From Burkholderia arboris (GTDB lineage Bacteria > Pseudomonadota > Gammaproteobacteria > Burkholderiales > Burkholderiaceae), in the NCBI RefSeq assembly GCF_902499125.1, contig NZ_CABVPX010000001.1, positions 310,001-374,000 on the forward strand: a stretch of 64,000 nt of DNA. The letters are read 5' to 3'. The position numbers and the translations under genes were made by a program. Positions 37,485 through 45,219 of this stretch are shown one piece after another; position 1 is the stretch's first letter; each line of letters begins with the position of its first letter. Below the pieces are notes generated by a model. The model did not search any database. It was not told the DNA's origin and was given only the letters and a program-made list of their open reading frames with translations.

Positions 37485-38231
37485 CTAGCCCCGAACCGCC
37501 GGCTGCGGCGCCGGACAGCGGAAATGCACGCCGTTGCCGGCCGGCCGCAGCAGGATCGTGACCGGCTGCGGCAGGTCCGCAGGCGGCGCGTCGTCCAGCT
37601 TCAATGCACGCAGCGCGCGCATTACCGCCGCGTCGCGGGCGGCCGAACCGCTCGATGCCACCATGTTGACCGCCACCACCGCCCCCCTGTTGTCGATGCG
37701 CACCTGCGCGACGAGTCGATAGCTGCCCGGCACGGCCGCAGGCTGCGCGCAGAGCGCATCGATCAGATGCGCCTGCAGCAGGCCCGCGAACGCGCGCCGA
37801 TCGCCGGAATCGCCGATCCCGTCGATCGGCAAGGCCGCATCCGGCGGCCTGTCGGCCGTCGCGGGCGCCATCTCGGCGGCCGGCTGCGCGACGATGATCG
37901 CTTCGTCCGGACGCGAGAATTCCGCACGCAACCCCGTTCCGGCCAGCATCCGCTCGAGCGCGTCGCGCGGCGCGAATTCACCCTGGACCGGCGCACTCGT
38001 GCGCCCGTCGAGCAGCGGCGCCGGCGCCAGCACGATCAGCTCGGTGAGCCGCGCGAAGTCCTGCAAGGTCTTCGCGAGCGGCTGCGCGGGCAGATCGAAA
38101 TGCACCGCGCTACCCGGCTGACGGCCGATGGACCCGGGCTCCTGCGCGTGCACGCCGCGCATGCACAGCACGACGAACGCGAGCCACGCGACGAGCGCCA
38201 GGACACCGGTCGGCGCCCGTGAACGAGTCAT
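37485..38231 (-). CDS. VreA-like periplasmic signalling protein: STN domain plus TonB-C-like domain, no barrel
   Basis: The 248-residue protein has a signal sequence (LCMRGVHAQ) and an STN signalling domain at about 43-115 (VHFDLPAQPLAKTLQDFARL, PVQGEFAPRDALERMLAGTGL). A TonB-C-like domain follows at about 165-235 (YRLVAQVRIDNRGAVVAVNMV, VTILLRP). Normal surface-signalling receptors carry STN on a TonB-dependent barrel; here the barrel is absent and a TonB-like end replaces it. From memory VreA (PA0674) of PUMA3 is built this way. It should pass a periplasmic cue to the FecR protein. The start was chosen at 38231 to give a proper signal peptide. Confidence 0.85.
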   Translation of the reverse strand: MTRSRAPTGVLALVAWLAFVVLCMRGVHAQEPGSIGRQPGSAVHFDLPAQPLAKTLQDFARLTELIVLAPAPLLDGRTSAPVQGEFAPRDALERMLAGTGLRAEFSRPDEAIIVAQPAAEMAPATADRPPDAALPIDGIGDSGDRRAFAGLLQAHLIDALCAQPAAVPGSYRLVAQVRIDNRGAVVAVNMVASSGSAARDAAVMRALRALKLDDAPPADLPQPVTILLRPAGNGVHFRCPAPQPAVRG

Positions 38232-38330
38232 GAATGCCTGGACGGAAGTGGAGTTGCACGTTGCCGTGCGGAACGCGCCCCCCCGTGAGCGGTTCCGCGG
38301 CAAACGAACGTCAGATTGTGAGCGGGCACT

Positions 38331-38348
38331 ATGACAGTCAGGTGAACC
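38331..38348 (-). promoter_or_regulatory. Pho-box-like site upstream of the VreA-like gene
   Basis: Reading leftward, GGTTCAC-CTGA-CTGTCAT: the second half-site is a perfect CTGTCAT and the first keeps the TCA core, with the 11-base period expected of PhoB sites. It lies about 100 bases upstream of the VreA-like start, in the 165-base gap after gspM. It suggests activation of the signalling trio under phosphate limitation. Confidence 0.5.
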
Positions 38349-38396
38349 GTGCCGCGAAGCGATTCAATACTTTCCCGAGTGTCGTGCGGTACGCAT

Positions 38397-38909
38397 TCAA
38401 CGCACTGTTTGCGGCTGCAGCAGCACCGAAACCGTCGTCACGCCGGGCTTGCCGTCCGCGCTCGCGTGACCACTCACGACGCGCACGTGATGCGTGCGGC
38501 GCATGCGGTCGAGCCAGTCCATCCACGCAGCGAACGAGACGCCCTTCGCGTCCACCTGGATGCCTTCGCCGAGCACCGCCACCTGCGCCTTCGCGATCCC
38601 CGCCTGCGCGAGCGACGCGGCCAGCGCTTCCCGCAATGCAGCACCGGCCGGCGGCCGGATCGCGGCGGCCGCGCGCAGCCGTCGTGCCTCCGCGAGTTGC
38701 CCGCCGGCTTCCGCAACCTGGCTCTGCAATGCAGGCAGGTTTGCCGCAATGCGCGCGCGGCCCGTGTTTGCGGGCTCCCACATCACGTTGTAGACCAGTG
38801 CCGCGAGCAACACGGCACCACCCGACGCCAGCAGCGCACGCTCGCGCGGCGCACGTCCGTCGAACCACTGCGTCAGCGCGGCGCGGGCCGCGTGGAACCG
38901 AGCATCCAC
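38397..38909 (-). CDS. gspM: Type II secretion protein GspM
   Basis: The 170-residue inner-membrane protein starts at GTG with GAGGAGG upstream and overlaps the end of gspL by 37 bases. It has a cytoplasmic N-terminus, one transmembrane helix (ALLASGGAVLLAALVYNVMW) and a periplasmic ferredoxin-like domain (SLAQAGIAKAQVAVLGEGIQVD, SFAAWMDWLDRM). GspM stabilises GspL in the inner-membrane platform. Low overall conservation is normal for this family. The assignment rests on layout and gspL context. Confidence 0.8.
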   Translation of the reverse strand: MDARFHAARAALTQWFDGRAPRERALLASGGAVLLAALVYNVMWEPANTGRARIAANLPALQSQVAEAGGQLAEARRLRAAAAIRPPAGAALREALAASLAQAGIAKAQVAVLGEGIQVDAKGVSFAAWMDWLDRMRRTHHVRVVSGHASADGKPGVTTVSVLLQPQTVR

Positions 38910-40348
38910 TTCGCCTCCTCCTCGTTGACCGTCACGCCCTGGGCCTGCAGGCGCCGGCGGAATCCGTCGCCGTCGACGGCGGTACCGGGACGGAAGGCGA
39001 CCGCCAGCATGCCGTCGCGATAGTCGAGCGTCGCGATCGCATCGGACGGAATCGGACCGAGCGCGCGCGACAGCGCCGCCGACAGCACCAGGTAATCGTT
39101 TGCGCGCAGTTCGCCCGCCGCCGCACGCAGGCGTTCGAGCCCGGTGCGCATCTGCATCGGCGGGTCGAGCATCACGGTGGTTTCGGGAAAGGCGGCTTTC
39201 ACGCGGGCCGTCAGTTCCGCATTCAACGCATCCTGACGATGACGGAGCTGAAACCATTGCACGTTGATCGTCGCGATCGCGACGGCGGCCGATGCGATCG
39301 CCAGGCCGGCAGGCACGCGCCAGCGGCGCCATCCGCCCGTGTCAGCGCGTGCGGTGCGGGCGAATTCGAACTGGCACAGGTCGAACCTGCAGTCGTACGC
39401 GCCGCGTGCAAGTGTGTCCCACCGCAGCGTGCGTGCGGCGAGCGGAAATGCGGAATGTCCGGACATGCGAGCACGCAGGTCCGATGCGGCGGTGGAAGCA
39501 CCTTCGACCTCGTCGTGAACGTCGACAACCAGCGCGTGCACTCGCACGGAATCCTGTTTCGACAACTCGACAATCGTCGCATCCAGTGCGGACGCACGCG
39601 TTTCAAGGCCGAACCCCGACGCTCCCCGCCTGACGGCCAGTTCGAGCCGGAGCGGGTGGCCGGCCGCATCGGTATCGGCTTCGCTCGATGCGGGCGGACA
39701 GACGATCAGTACGTCCGCTTCACTGCGGCCGGCATCCACTTCGCTCAACGCCGGTGGACTGACGAGCCGCGCATCGGCTTCACTGCGCATGAGCACCGTC
39801 GCTTCGCCGTCTTCGTCGCCGTTCGGTAATGACAATGCTCGCGATGGGGGCGACGTTGCGGGCTCGGGCAACACGGTGCCCTGCTCGCCGCCATCCGCAT
39901 GCTCACGGTCCGCCGTCATCAAGCAGTGAATCAACGGCACCGCACGCACGCGCCGATGGCCGGCATCGTCGAACCAACCGACCACTTCGCGGAACCGCTC
40001 GCGATCGACGACCGCCACGGGCCGCGCCGTATCGCCGCTTGCCGCCGGGCCGACGGCGACGTGACTTCGCTGCGCATCGCCGATCAGATACTCCTCGATC
40101 GCATGCGGCAGCACGCGCCGCAGCTTCGTGCCCGTCACGGGCGGCAGGTTCACGTCGACGAGCAGCGTATCGCGTGCGGCGAGCACGAGCACGGTCGACG
40201 CGGCCTTCGGCCACGCGTCGCGCTTTGCCCGCCCTCCGCGCACGCGTTGCCCGCGCCGGTCGAACAACGCGTACGGCATCTCGGTTGCTTCCCACCCCGA
40301 CGCATCGAACGTGCCGATCGACGGCAACAGTACGACCAGGCTCGTCAT
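38873..40348 (-). CDS. gspL: Type II secretion protein GspL
   Basis: The 491-residue protein has the GspL layout. The cytoplasmic actin-like N-terminal part (RDTLLVDVNLPPVTGTKLRRVLPHAIEEYLI) contacts the ATPase, one transmembrane helix follows (PAGLAIASAAVAIATINVQW), and the periplasmic domain is at about 360-491. It has an unusual Glu/Asp-rich insert with two tandem 20-residue repeats (RSEADARLVSPP... and RSEADVLIVCPP...). The GspE ATPase it should bind is not encoded in the window. Confidence 0.85.
   Translation of the reverse strand: MTSLVVLLPSIGTFDASGWEATEMPYALFDRRGQRVRGGRAKRDAWPKAASTVLVLAARDTLLVDVNLPPVTGTKLRRVLPHAIEEYLIGDAQRSHVAVGPAASGDTARPVAVVDRERFREVVGWFDDAGHRRVRAVPLIHCLMTADREHADGGEQGTVLPEPATSPPSRALSLPNGDEDGEATVLMRSEADARLVSPPALSEVDAGRSEADVLIVCPPASSEADTDAAGHPLRLELAVRRGASGFGLETRASALDATIVELSKQDSVRVHALVVDVHDEVEGASTAASDLRARMSGHSAFPLAARTLRWDTLARGAYDCRFDLCQFEFARTARADTGGWRRWRVPAGLAIASAAVAIATINVQWFQLRHRQDALNAELTARVKAAFPETTVMLDPPMQMRTGLERLRAAAGELRANDYLVLSAALSRALGPIPSDAIATLDYRDGMLAVAFRPGTAVDGDGFRRRLQAQGVTVNEEEAKWMLGSTRPAPR
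39671..39790. repeat. Two tandem 60-base repeats inside gspL
   Basis: The two units share blocks such as CTTCACTGCG (starting at 39719 and 39779) and TTCGCTC (at 39680 and 39740), exactly 60 bases apart. They encode two copies of a 20-residue RSEAD...PP segment in the cytoplasmic part of GspL. The copies have diverged, so this is an old duplication in a linker region. Confidence 0.7.
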
Positions 40349-40376
40349 CGCGCCTCCCGGGCGCTTCGCACGCCGC

Positions 40377-40880
40377 TCATGGCCGCCTCACGACGAAGTT
40401 GCCGATGCCGGTGCCGACGACGGCCATCCGCACGTCGCCGGACCACAGCGTGATCGTCACCGGCACGTCGATGCTTTCGCTGCCGAGCACGATCCGCGAC
40501 GGCGTTTCGCCGCCGCCGGTATAACGCACCGACACGCCCGTCACCTCGGCGCCCCAGCGGCGCGCGCGATACAGATCGTCCGTCATCGGCGCCCACGCGC
40601 CGCTTTCCGTGCGCTGCACGAACCGGTACCCGCCGCCCACCGGCTGCCACGCGATCGGCATCGAGCGCACCTGCGCTTCGTCGCCGGCCGATTCGAGCAG
40701 GTTCGCGAGCCGCTGCGCTTCCTCGGCCAGATCGGTGCGGCGATTGCGCGTCGGCGCGAGCGTGACGACCGCGACCAGCAGCCCGACGATCAACAGCACG
40801 ACGAGCATCTCCAGCAGCGTGAAACCCGCCGCGCGACCATGCGTGAACGGGCGCCGTCTCCTGGCATGCGCGATCGTCAT
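40377..40880 (-). CDS. gspH: Type II secretion minor pseudopilin GspH
   Basis: The 167-residue protein has a leader ending in GRAAG and the N-methylation motif FTLLEMLVVLLIVGLLVAVV with Glu5. The short C-terminal domain matches GspH (EEAQRLANLLESAGDEAQVRSMPIAWQ, VTLWSGD-like ITLWSGDV). It lies 4 bases after gspG, the usual G-H order. It may add to the pseudopilus tip. No gspI or gspJ follows; gspL comes next. Confidence 0.87.
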   Translation of the reverse strand: MTIAHARRRRPFTHGRAAGFTLLEMLVVLLIVGLLVAVVTLAPTRNRRTDLAEEAQRLANLLESAGDEAQVRSMPIAWQPVGGGYRFVQRTESGAWAPMTDDLYRARRWGAEVTGVSVRYTGGGETPSRIVLGSESIDVPVTITLWSGDVRMAVVGTGIGNFVVRRP

Positions 40881-40884
40881 GCCG

Positions 40885-41346
40885 TTACTGCCACGAACCG
40901 ATGTCCGCATCATTCCCCTCGCCGCCCGGCTTGCCGTCCGCACCGTAGCTGAACACGTCGATCGCACCGTGCGCGCCCGGGTTCAGGTATTGATACGCGT
41001 TGCCCCACGGATCCTTCGGCAAGCGCTCCAGATAACCGCCGTCCTTCCAGTTGTTCGGCACCGGATCGGTCGCCGGCTTCTGGACCAGTGCGGCAAGCCC
41101 CTGCTCCTGCGAAGGATAGCGGCCGTTGTCGAGGCGGTACAGGTTCAACGACTGCATCATCGTGCCGATGTCCTGCTTCGCGGCAATGCGGCGCGCCTCG
41201 TCGGGACGGCTCATGATCTTCGGCACGATCAGCGCCGCGAGAATCCCGAGGATCGCGACGACCACCATGATCTCGATCAGCGTGAAACCGCGTTGCTTGC
41301 GACGGCGCGCATGCAGCATTCGGACTGCTTCGTGGTGCGTCATCAT
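40885..41346 (-). CDS. gspG: Type II secretion major pseudopilin GspG
   Basis: The 153-residue major pseudopilin has leader KQRG, then FTLIEIMVVVAILGILAALIVPKIM with Glu5. The typical GspG body is RRIAAKQDIGTMMQSLNLYRLDNGRYPSQEQGLAAL, then WGNAYQYLNPG and VFSYGADGKPGGEGNDADIGSW, the calcium-binding C-terminus. AAGGGTG lies upstream of the ATG. It polymerises into the secretion piston. Confidence 0.95.
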   Translation of the reverse strand: MMTHHEAVRMLHARRRKQRGFTLIEIMVVVAILGILAALIVPKIMSRPDEARRIAAKQDIGTMMQSLNLYRLDNGRYPSQEQGLAALVQKPATDPVPNNWKDGGYLERLPKDPWGNAYQYLNPGAHGAIDVFSYGADGKPGGEGNDADIGSWQ

Positions 41347-41407
41347 GCATTCACCCTTGCGTCAAAGAATGGAAGCTGTTCCCCGTTCATCGAACCGACC
41401 CGTCGCC

Positions 41408-41854
41408 ATGAAACCGCTCGCCCTGCTCCGCACCGTTCCGTCCCGCATCGATCCGATGCCGCTCGCCGCGACCGTCGCCGCCGCCGCGGCGCTCGTCGCC
41501 GTCTCGATGTGGGCCGCACGCGTGCTGAACGCGCCCGATGCACCGCCGCCCGCCCGCACCGCGCCGCCCGCACCTTTCGACGTGACGGCCGGCGCGCAGC
41601 TGTTCGGCGCCAAACCCGACGACGGCCGCGACACGATCCAGTTGCTCGGGGTGCTCGCGTTCGATGCACGCCGCGCGGCCGCGATCGTCAGTGTCGGCGG
41701 CGAAGCGGCGCGCGTCGTACGGCTCGGCTCGGCGATCGGCGAAGCCGCGAAGCTCGCGGAAATCCGCGCGCGCTCGATCGTCGTCGACCGCAACGGCCTG
41801 CAACGCGAGATCGCGCTGCCCGCCGTGCAAAAGGCAAACGCGTTCGTGCGCTGA
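41408..41854 (+). CDS. gspC: Type II secretion protein GspC, short form without PDZ domain
   Basis: The 148-residue inner-membrane protein has one transmembrane helix (PLAATVAAAAALVAVSMWAARVL), a proline-rich linker and an HR domain (LFGAKPDDGRDTIQLLGVLAFDARRAAAIVSVGGEAARVVRLGSAIG). The usual C-terminal PDZ or coiled coil is absent. HR domains contact the secretin. The gene is divergent from gspG and convergent with gspF (8 bases between stops). It corresponds to the short GspC-like protein type found in Hxc systems. Confidence 0.8.
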   Translation: MKPLALLRTVPSRIDPMPLAATVAAAAALVAVSMWAARVLNAPDAPPPARTAPPAPFDVTAGAQLFGAKPDDGRDTIQLLGVLAFDARRAAAIVSVGGEAARVVRLGSAIGEAAKLAEIRARSIVVDRNGLQREIALPAVQKANAFVR

Positions 41855-41862
41855 AACGCGCC

Positions 41863-43080
41863 TCACTGCACCATGTTGTTCAACTCGATGATCGGCATCA
41901 TCACCGCGAGCACGATCACGAGCACCACGCCGCCCATCGCGAGGATCAGCAACGGTTCGAGCAGGCTCGTCATGAACATCGTGCGGCGCTCCAGCTCGCG
42001 CGATTCGCCTTCGGATGCGCGATCGAGCATCGTCGTCACGTCACCCGTCGCCTCGCCCGAACGGATCAGGTGCACGAGCACGGGCGGGAACGTCTTCGTA
42101 TGGGCCAGCGCGCGTGACAATGCCGAGCCTTCGCGCACACGCACGATCGCATCGTCGACGTTCGCGCTCATCGCACGGTTCGACAGGGTTTCGCCGGCCG
42201 CCTGCAACGCACGCAGGATCGGTACGCCCGCCGCAGTGAGAATGCCGAGCGTGCTCGCGAAGCGCACCGTGTTGTAGCCCCGCACAAGCTTGCCGGCGAG
42301 CGGCGCGGTCAGCAGCCAGCGGTCAAACCTGAGCCGCGGCCCGTCCTGCGCCAGCACCTTGCGGATGGCGAAGACGATCGCGACTGTCGCCGCGAGCGAC
42401 GCCCACCACCAGTGCCGCACGAAATCGGACAACGCCAGCATGACGACCGTCAGCGTCGGCAACTGCTGCTTCGTGCTGGTGAACACGTTGGCCACCTGCG
42501 GCACCACGTAGCTCAACAGGAACGTGACGATGCCGAACGCGATCAGCGTGACGATGCCCGGGTAGGTGAATGCAAGCAGGATCTTCTGTTTCAGTGCGTT
42601 GCTCTGCTCGATGTAGTCCGCGAGACGCGACAGCACGATGCCGAGCTTGCCCGTGTGCTCGCCGGCCGCGACGAGCGCGCGGTAGATCTCCGGAAAATCG
42701 CGCGGATGCTGGCCGAGCGCATTCGCGAACGAATGGCCGCCGACGATTTCCGCACGGATCGACGCCATCAGCTCGCGCACGTATTCGCGCTCGGCCTGCT
42801 CGCTCAGCACCGACAGCGCTTCGTCGAGCGGCAGCCCCGCGACCAGCAGGCTCGCGAGCTGGCGCGTGATGATCGCCTGCTCGCGCTGCGACAGCTTGCG
42901 ACCGAGCGACAGCCGTTGATGACGTTGGCCGTGCAGGCGTTGTGCGGCCAGTTCGACGACGAGCGGCGTAAGGCCCTGCGTACGCAGATGGCTGCGGCCT
43001 GCGCGTGCGCTGTCGGCTTCGAGCACGCCTTTCAGCGTGCGGCCGGTGGGATCGATCGCTTCGTAGCGGAATGCCGACAT
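41863..43080 (-). CDS. gspF: Type II secretion inner-membrane platform protein GspF
   Basis: The 405-residue polytopic protein has two T2SSF cytoplasmic domains (AIITRQLASLLVAGLPLDEALSVL and RFASTLGILTAAGVPILRALQ) and three membrane helices (YPGIVTLIAFGIVTFLLSYVVPQV, WWASLAATVAIVFAI, PLLILAMGGVVLVIVLAVMMPII). It opens MSAFRYEAIDPTGRTLKGVLEAD, typical of GspF. It should work with a GspE ATPase, which is not in the window. Confidence 0.94.
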   Translation of the reverse strand: MSAFRYEAIDPTGRTLKGVLEADSARAGRSHLRTQGLTPLVVELAAQRLHGQRHQRLSLGRKLSQREQAIITRQLASLLVAGLPLDEALSVLSEQAEREYVRELMASIRAEIVGGHSFANALGQHPRDFPEIYRALVAAGEHTGKLGIVLSRLADYIEQSNALKQKILLAFTYPGIVTLIAFGIVTFLLSYVVPQVANVFTSTKQQLPTLTVVMLALSDFVRHWWWASLAATVAIVFAIRKVLAQDGPRLRFDRWLLTAPLAGKLVRGYNTVRFASTLGILTAAGVPILRALQAAGETLSNRAMSANVDDAIVRVREGSALSRALAHTKTFPPVLVHLIRSGEATGDVTTMLDRASEGESRELERRTMFMTSLLEPLLILAMGGVVLVIVLAVMMPIIELNNMVQ

Positions 43081-43717
43081 GTCAGTACCCTCGTGTCACG
43101 CGTGCGGGTTTTTTCGGCGACATCGTGCAATGTGGCCGACGGAATCGCCGGGGAAGACTACGGAGCGAACCGGCGCAATTTTGTGACGGATGTTGGGCTA
43201 CCTTTTAGGGCTCCGGCGGGCCTTATTACCTTTGGTCGTTTTTTTATATTGGAAAAACGATTTCATTTTCATCAATGCCTAAAATTAATCACCATTCATT
43301 CAGCCGCCACGAATTGAATGGCATTTAATGACTCGATGCGCTCAATTCCATAAACATCCTGACCGGATACCTCATTCACACGCGGAGGAAATGTTCCGTA
43401 GCATTCGCCACGAAACTGACTTGGAGTTGCGATAGCGACAATCCGCGCAACTTCAGATCCGTAAAGCAAGGCCCTGCCGAGGCACACCCTCGTCTTCCCG
43501 ACATCCGGGAACCGTCCATCGCGCCAATCTACCGTAAATCGTTGCTCCGCCCACCCCGATAACGCACCGGCAATATCGCCAAAAATGTTCCGTACCTTTC
43601 GTTATTAAAAATTCACACGCGTCATACGGATTTCCCCCTACATTTACCCGGCGGTCAACACGGTATTCAAACCGCAGCAGCAGGCTTCCCGTTTATCTTC
43701 GTCCAAGGAAATTTCTC
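43081..43717. other. 637-base AT-rich region between gspF and the first PstS-like gene
   Basis: The base composition drops clearly below the flanks from about 43200 to 43660, with TTTTTTTATATT near 43230. It holds the candidate degraded reading frame at 43296-43586 and must also contain the promoter of the PstS-like gene. I see no good CTGTCAT-type Pho box. The AT-rich sequence suggests transferred DNA or a strongly regulated promoter. Confidence 0.5.
43296..43586 (-). pseudogene. Protein-like low-GC reading frame without a standard start codon
   Basis: The minus-strand frame ending at 43296 reads like a real protein for about 96 codons: IFGDIAGALSGWAEQRFTV, DWRDGRFPDVGKTRVCLG, FRGECYGTFPPRVNEVSG and YGIERIESLNAIQFVAAE. 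The only standard start is a GTG at 43487, which would drop the first third. An ATT at 43584-43586 sits eight bases after AAAGG, as if an original ATG had mutated; further upstream a TAA blocks the frame. No family is recognised. It may be an orphan immunity-type or small accessory gene, a decaying transferred gene, or a gene using a rare ATT start. Confidence 0.4.
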
Positions 43718-45055
43718 ATGAAATCCAGCAAGCGCAAGATCTGTCAAGTCCTCGCTCTCGTCGTTTCGGGCATGGGCGCATCCCTCGCGATGGCCGCAGG
43801 CCCGGTGATTCAAGGTGGCGGTTCGTCGCTCGTCGCTCCGACGATCGGCTCGGTCAGCAACCCCGCCAGCGAAATCGGCCTGTTCGGCACGTCCGAAGGC
43901 ACGTTCACGTACTTCTCGGTCGGCTCGGGCGCCGGTCAGAACGCATTCCTGAACAACCAGCCGACGTTCTTCGGCTCGGGTGTCTCGGGCACGGTTCACT
44001 TCGCCAACAGCGATGCCGCGCTGACGACCGCTCAAGTCACGGCGTACAACAACACGGGCCTCGGCACCACGAACGGTCCGCTGATCCAGATCCCGTACAT
44101 CGTGACGGCCATCACGGTGCCGGTCGTCAACGCGCCGGCCGTGTCGAGCTCGGTCACGCCGCAAACGACGCCGGGTCAGGCACACAGCATCGCGCTGAAC
44201 GACAACGATCTGTGCGGCATCTTCTCGGGCAAGTTCACCGACTGGAACCAGGTGATCAATCCGGAAACGGGTTCGGCCTACACGACGACCAGCTCGCCGA
44301 TCAAGGTTGTCTACCGCTCGGACAGCAGCGGCACGTCCGAACTGCTGACGCGCCACCTGGCTGCTGTCTGTACGACGGCCAACACCAAGGCCGGCGTGAC
44401 GTTCATCGATTCGCTGACGTTCGCGAACACGAGCGCCTTCCCGTCCGGCGTGCCGTCGAACTTCGTCGGCGCATCGGGTAGCGGCGGCGTGCGCGGTTCG
44501 CTCGCAGCGCTGTCGGCAGCGGGTACGGCCGCTGTCGCGTACCTGAGCCCGGACTACACGAACACGTTCCTCGCGTCGCAAAGCTCGGTCGTGACGTCGT
44601 CGGGCGCGCTGCAACTCCCGATCGCCAGCCTGTACAACACGACGGCCAAAGCCTACTACGCACCGACGTATGCGAACGCGACGACGGCGATCGGTACGAT
44701 TACCGCTCCGTCGGGCAATGCTGCTGGCGATCCGACCCAGTGGGTTCCGGTTTCCGGTTCGGCATATGCTGCCCTGGCCAACCCCGCTTCCGGCTATCCG
44801 GTCTCGGGCACGAGCCAGATCATCCTGAGCCAGTGCTATTCCAACGCTGCGGCGGGTACGGCTGTTCATGACTTCCTGAACAACCACTTCACGAACGCCA
44901 GCTACGCGTCGGTCGTCCATGGCAACGGCTTCGACACCGTGCCGTCGGGATTCCAGACCGCGATTTCGTCGAACTTCCTGAGCAACTCGAGCAACAACTA
45001 CCTCGACATCAACGATTCGGCCGTCTGTGGTGCTGGCGGCTATGCCGGCCGGTAA
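43718..45055 (+). CDS. Secreted PstS/DING-like protein, LapA-type candidate phosphatase
   Basis: The 445-residue secreted protein has a signal peptide (GASLAMAAG), then PVIQGGGSSLVAP, reminiscent of the DING/PstS N-terminus. The phosphate-binding-like loop YRSDSSGTSELLTRHL and the DNDLCGIFSGKFTDWNQV segment are typical of PstS-like substrate-binding folds. AAGGAAA precedes the ATG. A strong terminator follows. From memory, P. aeruginosa LapA/LapB, Hxc substrates with alkaline phosphatase activity, are members of this family and sit beside hxc genes. A role in phosphate scavenging and export by the type II system encoded nearby is therefore likely, but unproven. Confidence 0.82.
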   Translation: MKSSKRKICQVLALVVSGMGASLAMAAGPVIQGGGSSLVAPTIGSVSNPASEIGLFGTSEGTFTYFSVGSGAGQNAFLNNQPTFFGSGVSGTVHFANSDAALTTAQVTAYNNTGLGTTNGPLIQIPYIVTAITVPVVNAPAVSSSVTPQTTPGQAHSIALNDNDLCGIFSGKFTDWNQVINPETGSAYTTTSSPIKVVYRSDSSGTSELLTRHLAAVCTTANTKAGVTFIDSLTFANTSAFPSGVPSNFVGASGSGGVRGSLAALSAAGTAAVAYLSPDYTNTFLASQSSVVTSSGALQLPIASLYNTTAKAYYAPTYANATTAIGTITAPSGNAAGDPTQWVPVSGSAYAALANPASGYPVSGTSQIILSQCYSNAAAGTAVHDFLNNHFTNASYASVVHGNGFDTVPSGFQTAISSNFLSNSSNNYLDINDSAVCGAGGYAGR

Positions 45056-45086
45056 GCTGAATCGCTCCTGAATCAACGTCCCGATG

Positions 45087-45118
45087 AACCGTCTCGAGTA
45101 ATCGAGACGGTTTTTTTT
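45087..45118 (+). terminator. Strong Rho-independent terminator
   Basis: A perfect 11-bp stem (AACCGTCTCGA and TCGAGACGGTT) with loop GTAA is followed by eight T bases in a row. It ends the first PstS-like gene and separates it from its paralogue. Confidence 0.95.
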
Positions 45119-45219
45119 ATTCAACACGCCGACCATGCGCGACACCGTCACGCTGGAACCTGACGTACGTCATGCTCCGAAGGGTGCGCGAACATCCGTC
45201 GGCATCGTGAAAGCCCTCC

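Noticed and set aside
43718..45055. PstS of the high-affinity phosphate ABC transporter
   Set aside because: No pstC, pstA, pstB or phoU genes are adjacent, and there is a tandem paralogue and type II secretion context, which fit the secreted LapA/DING group better.
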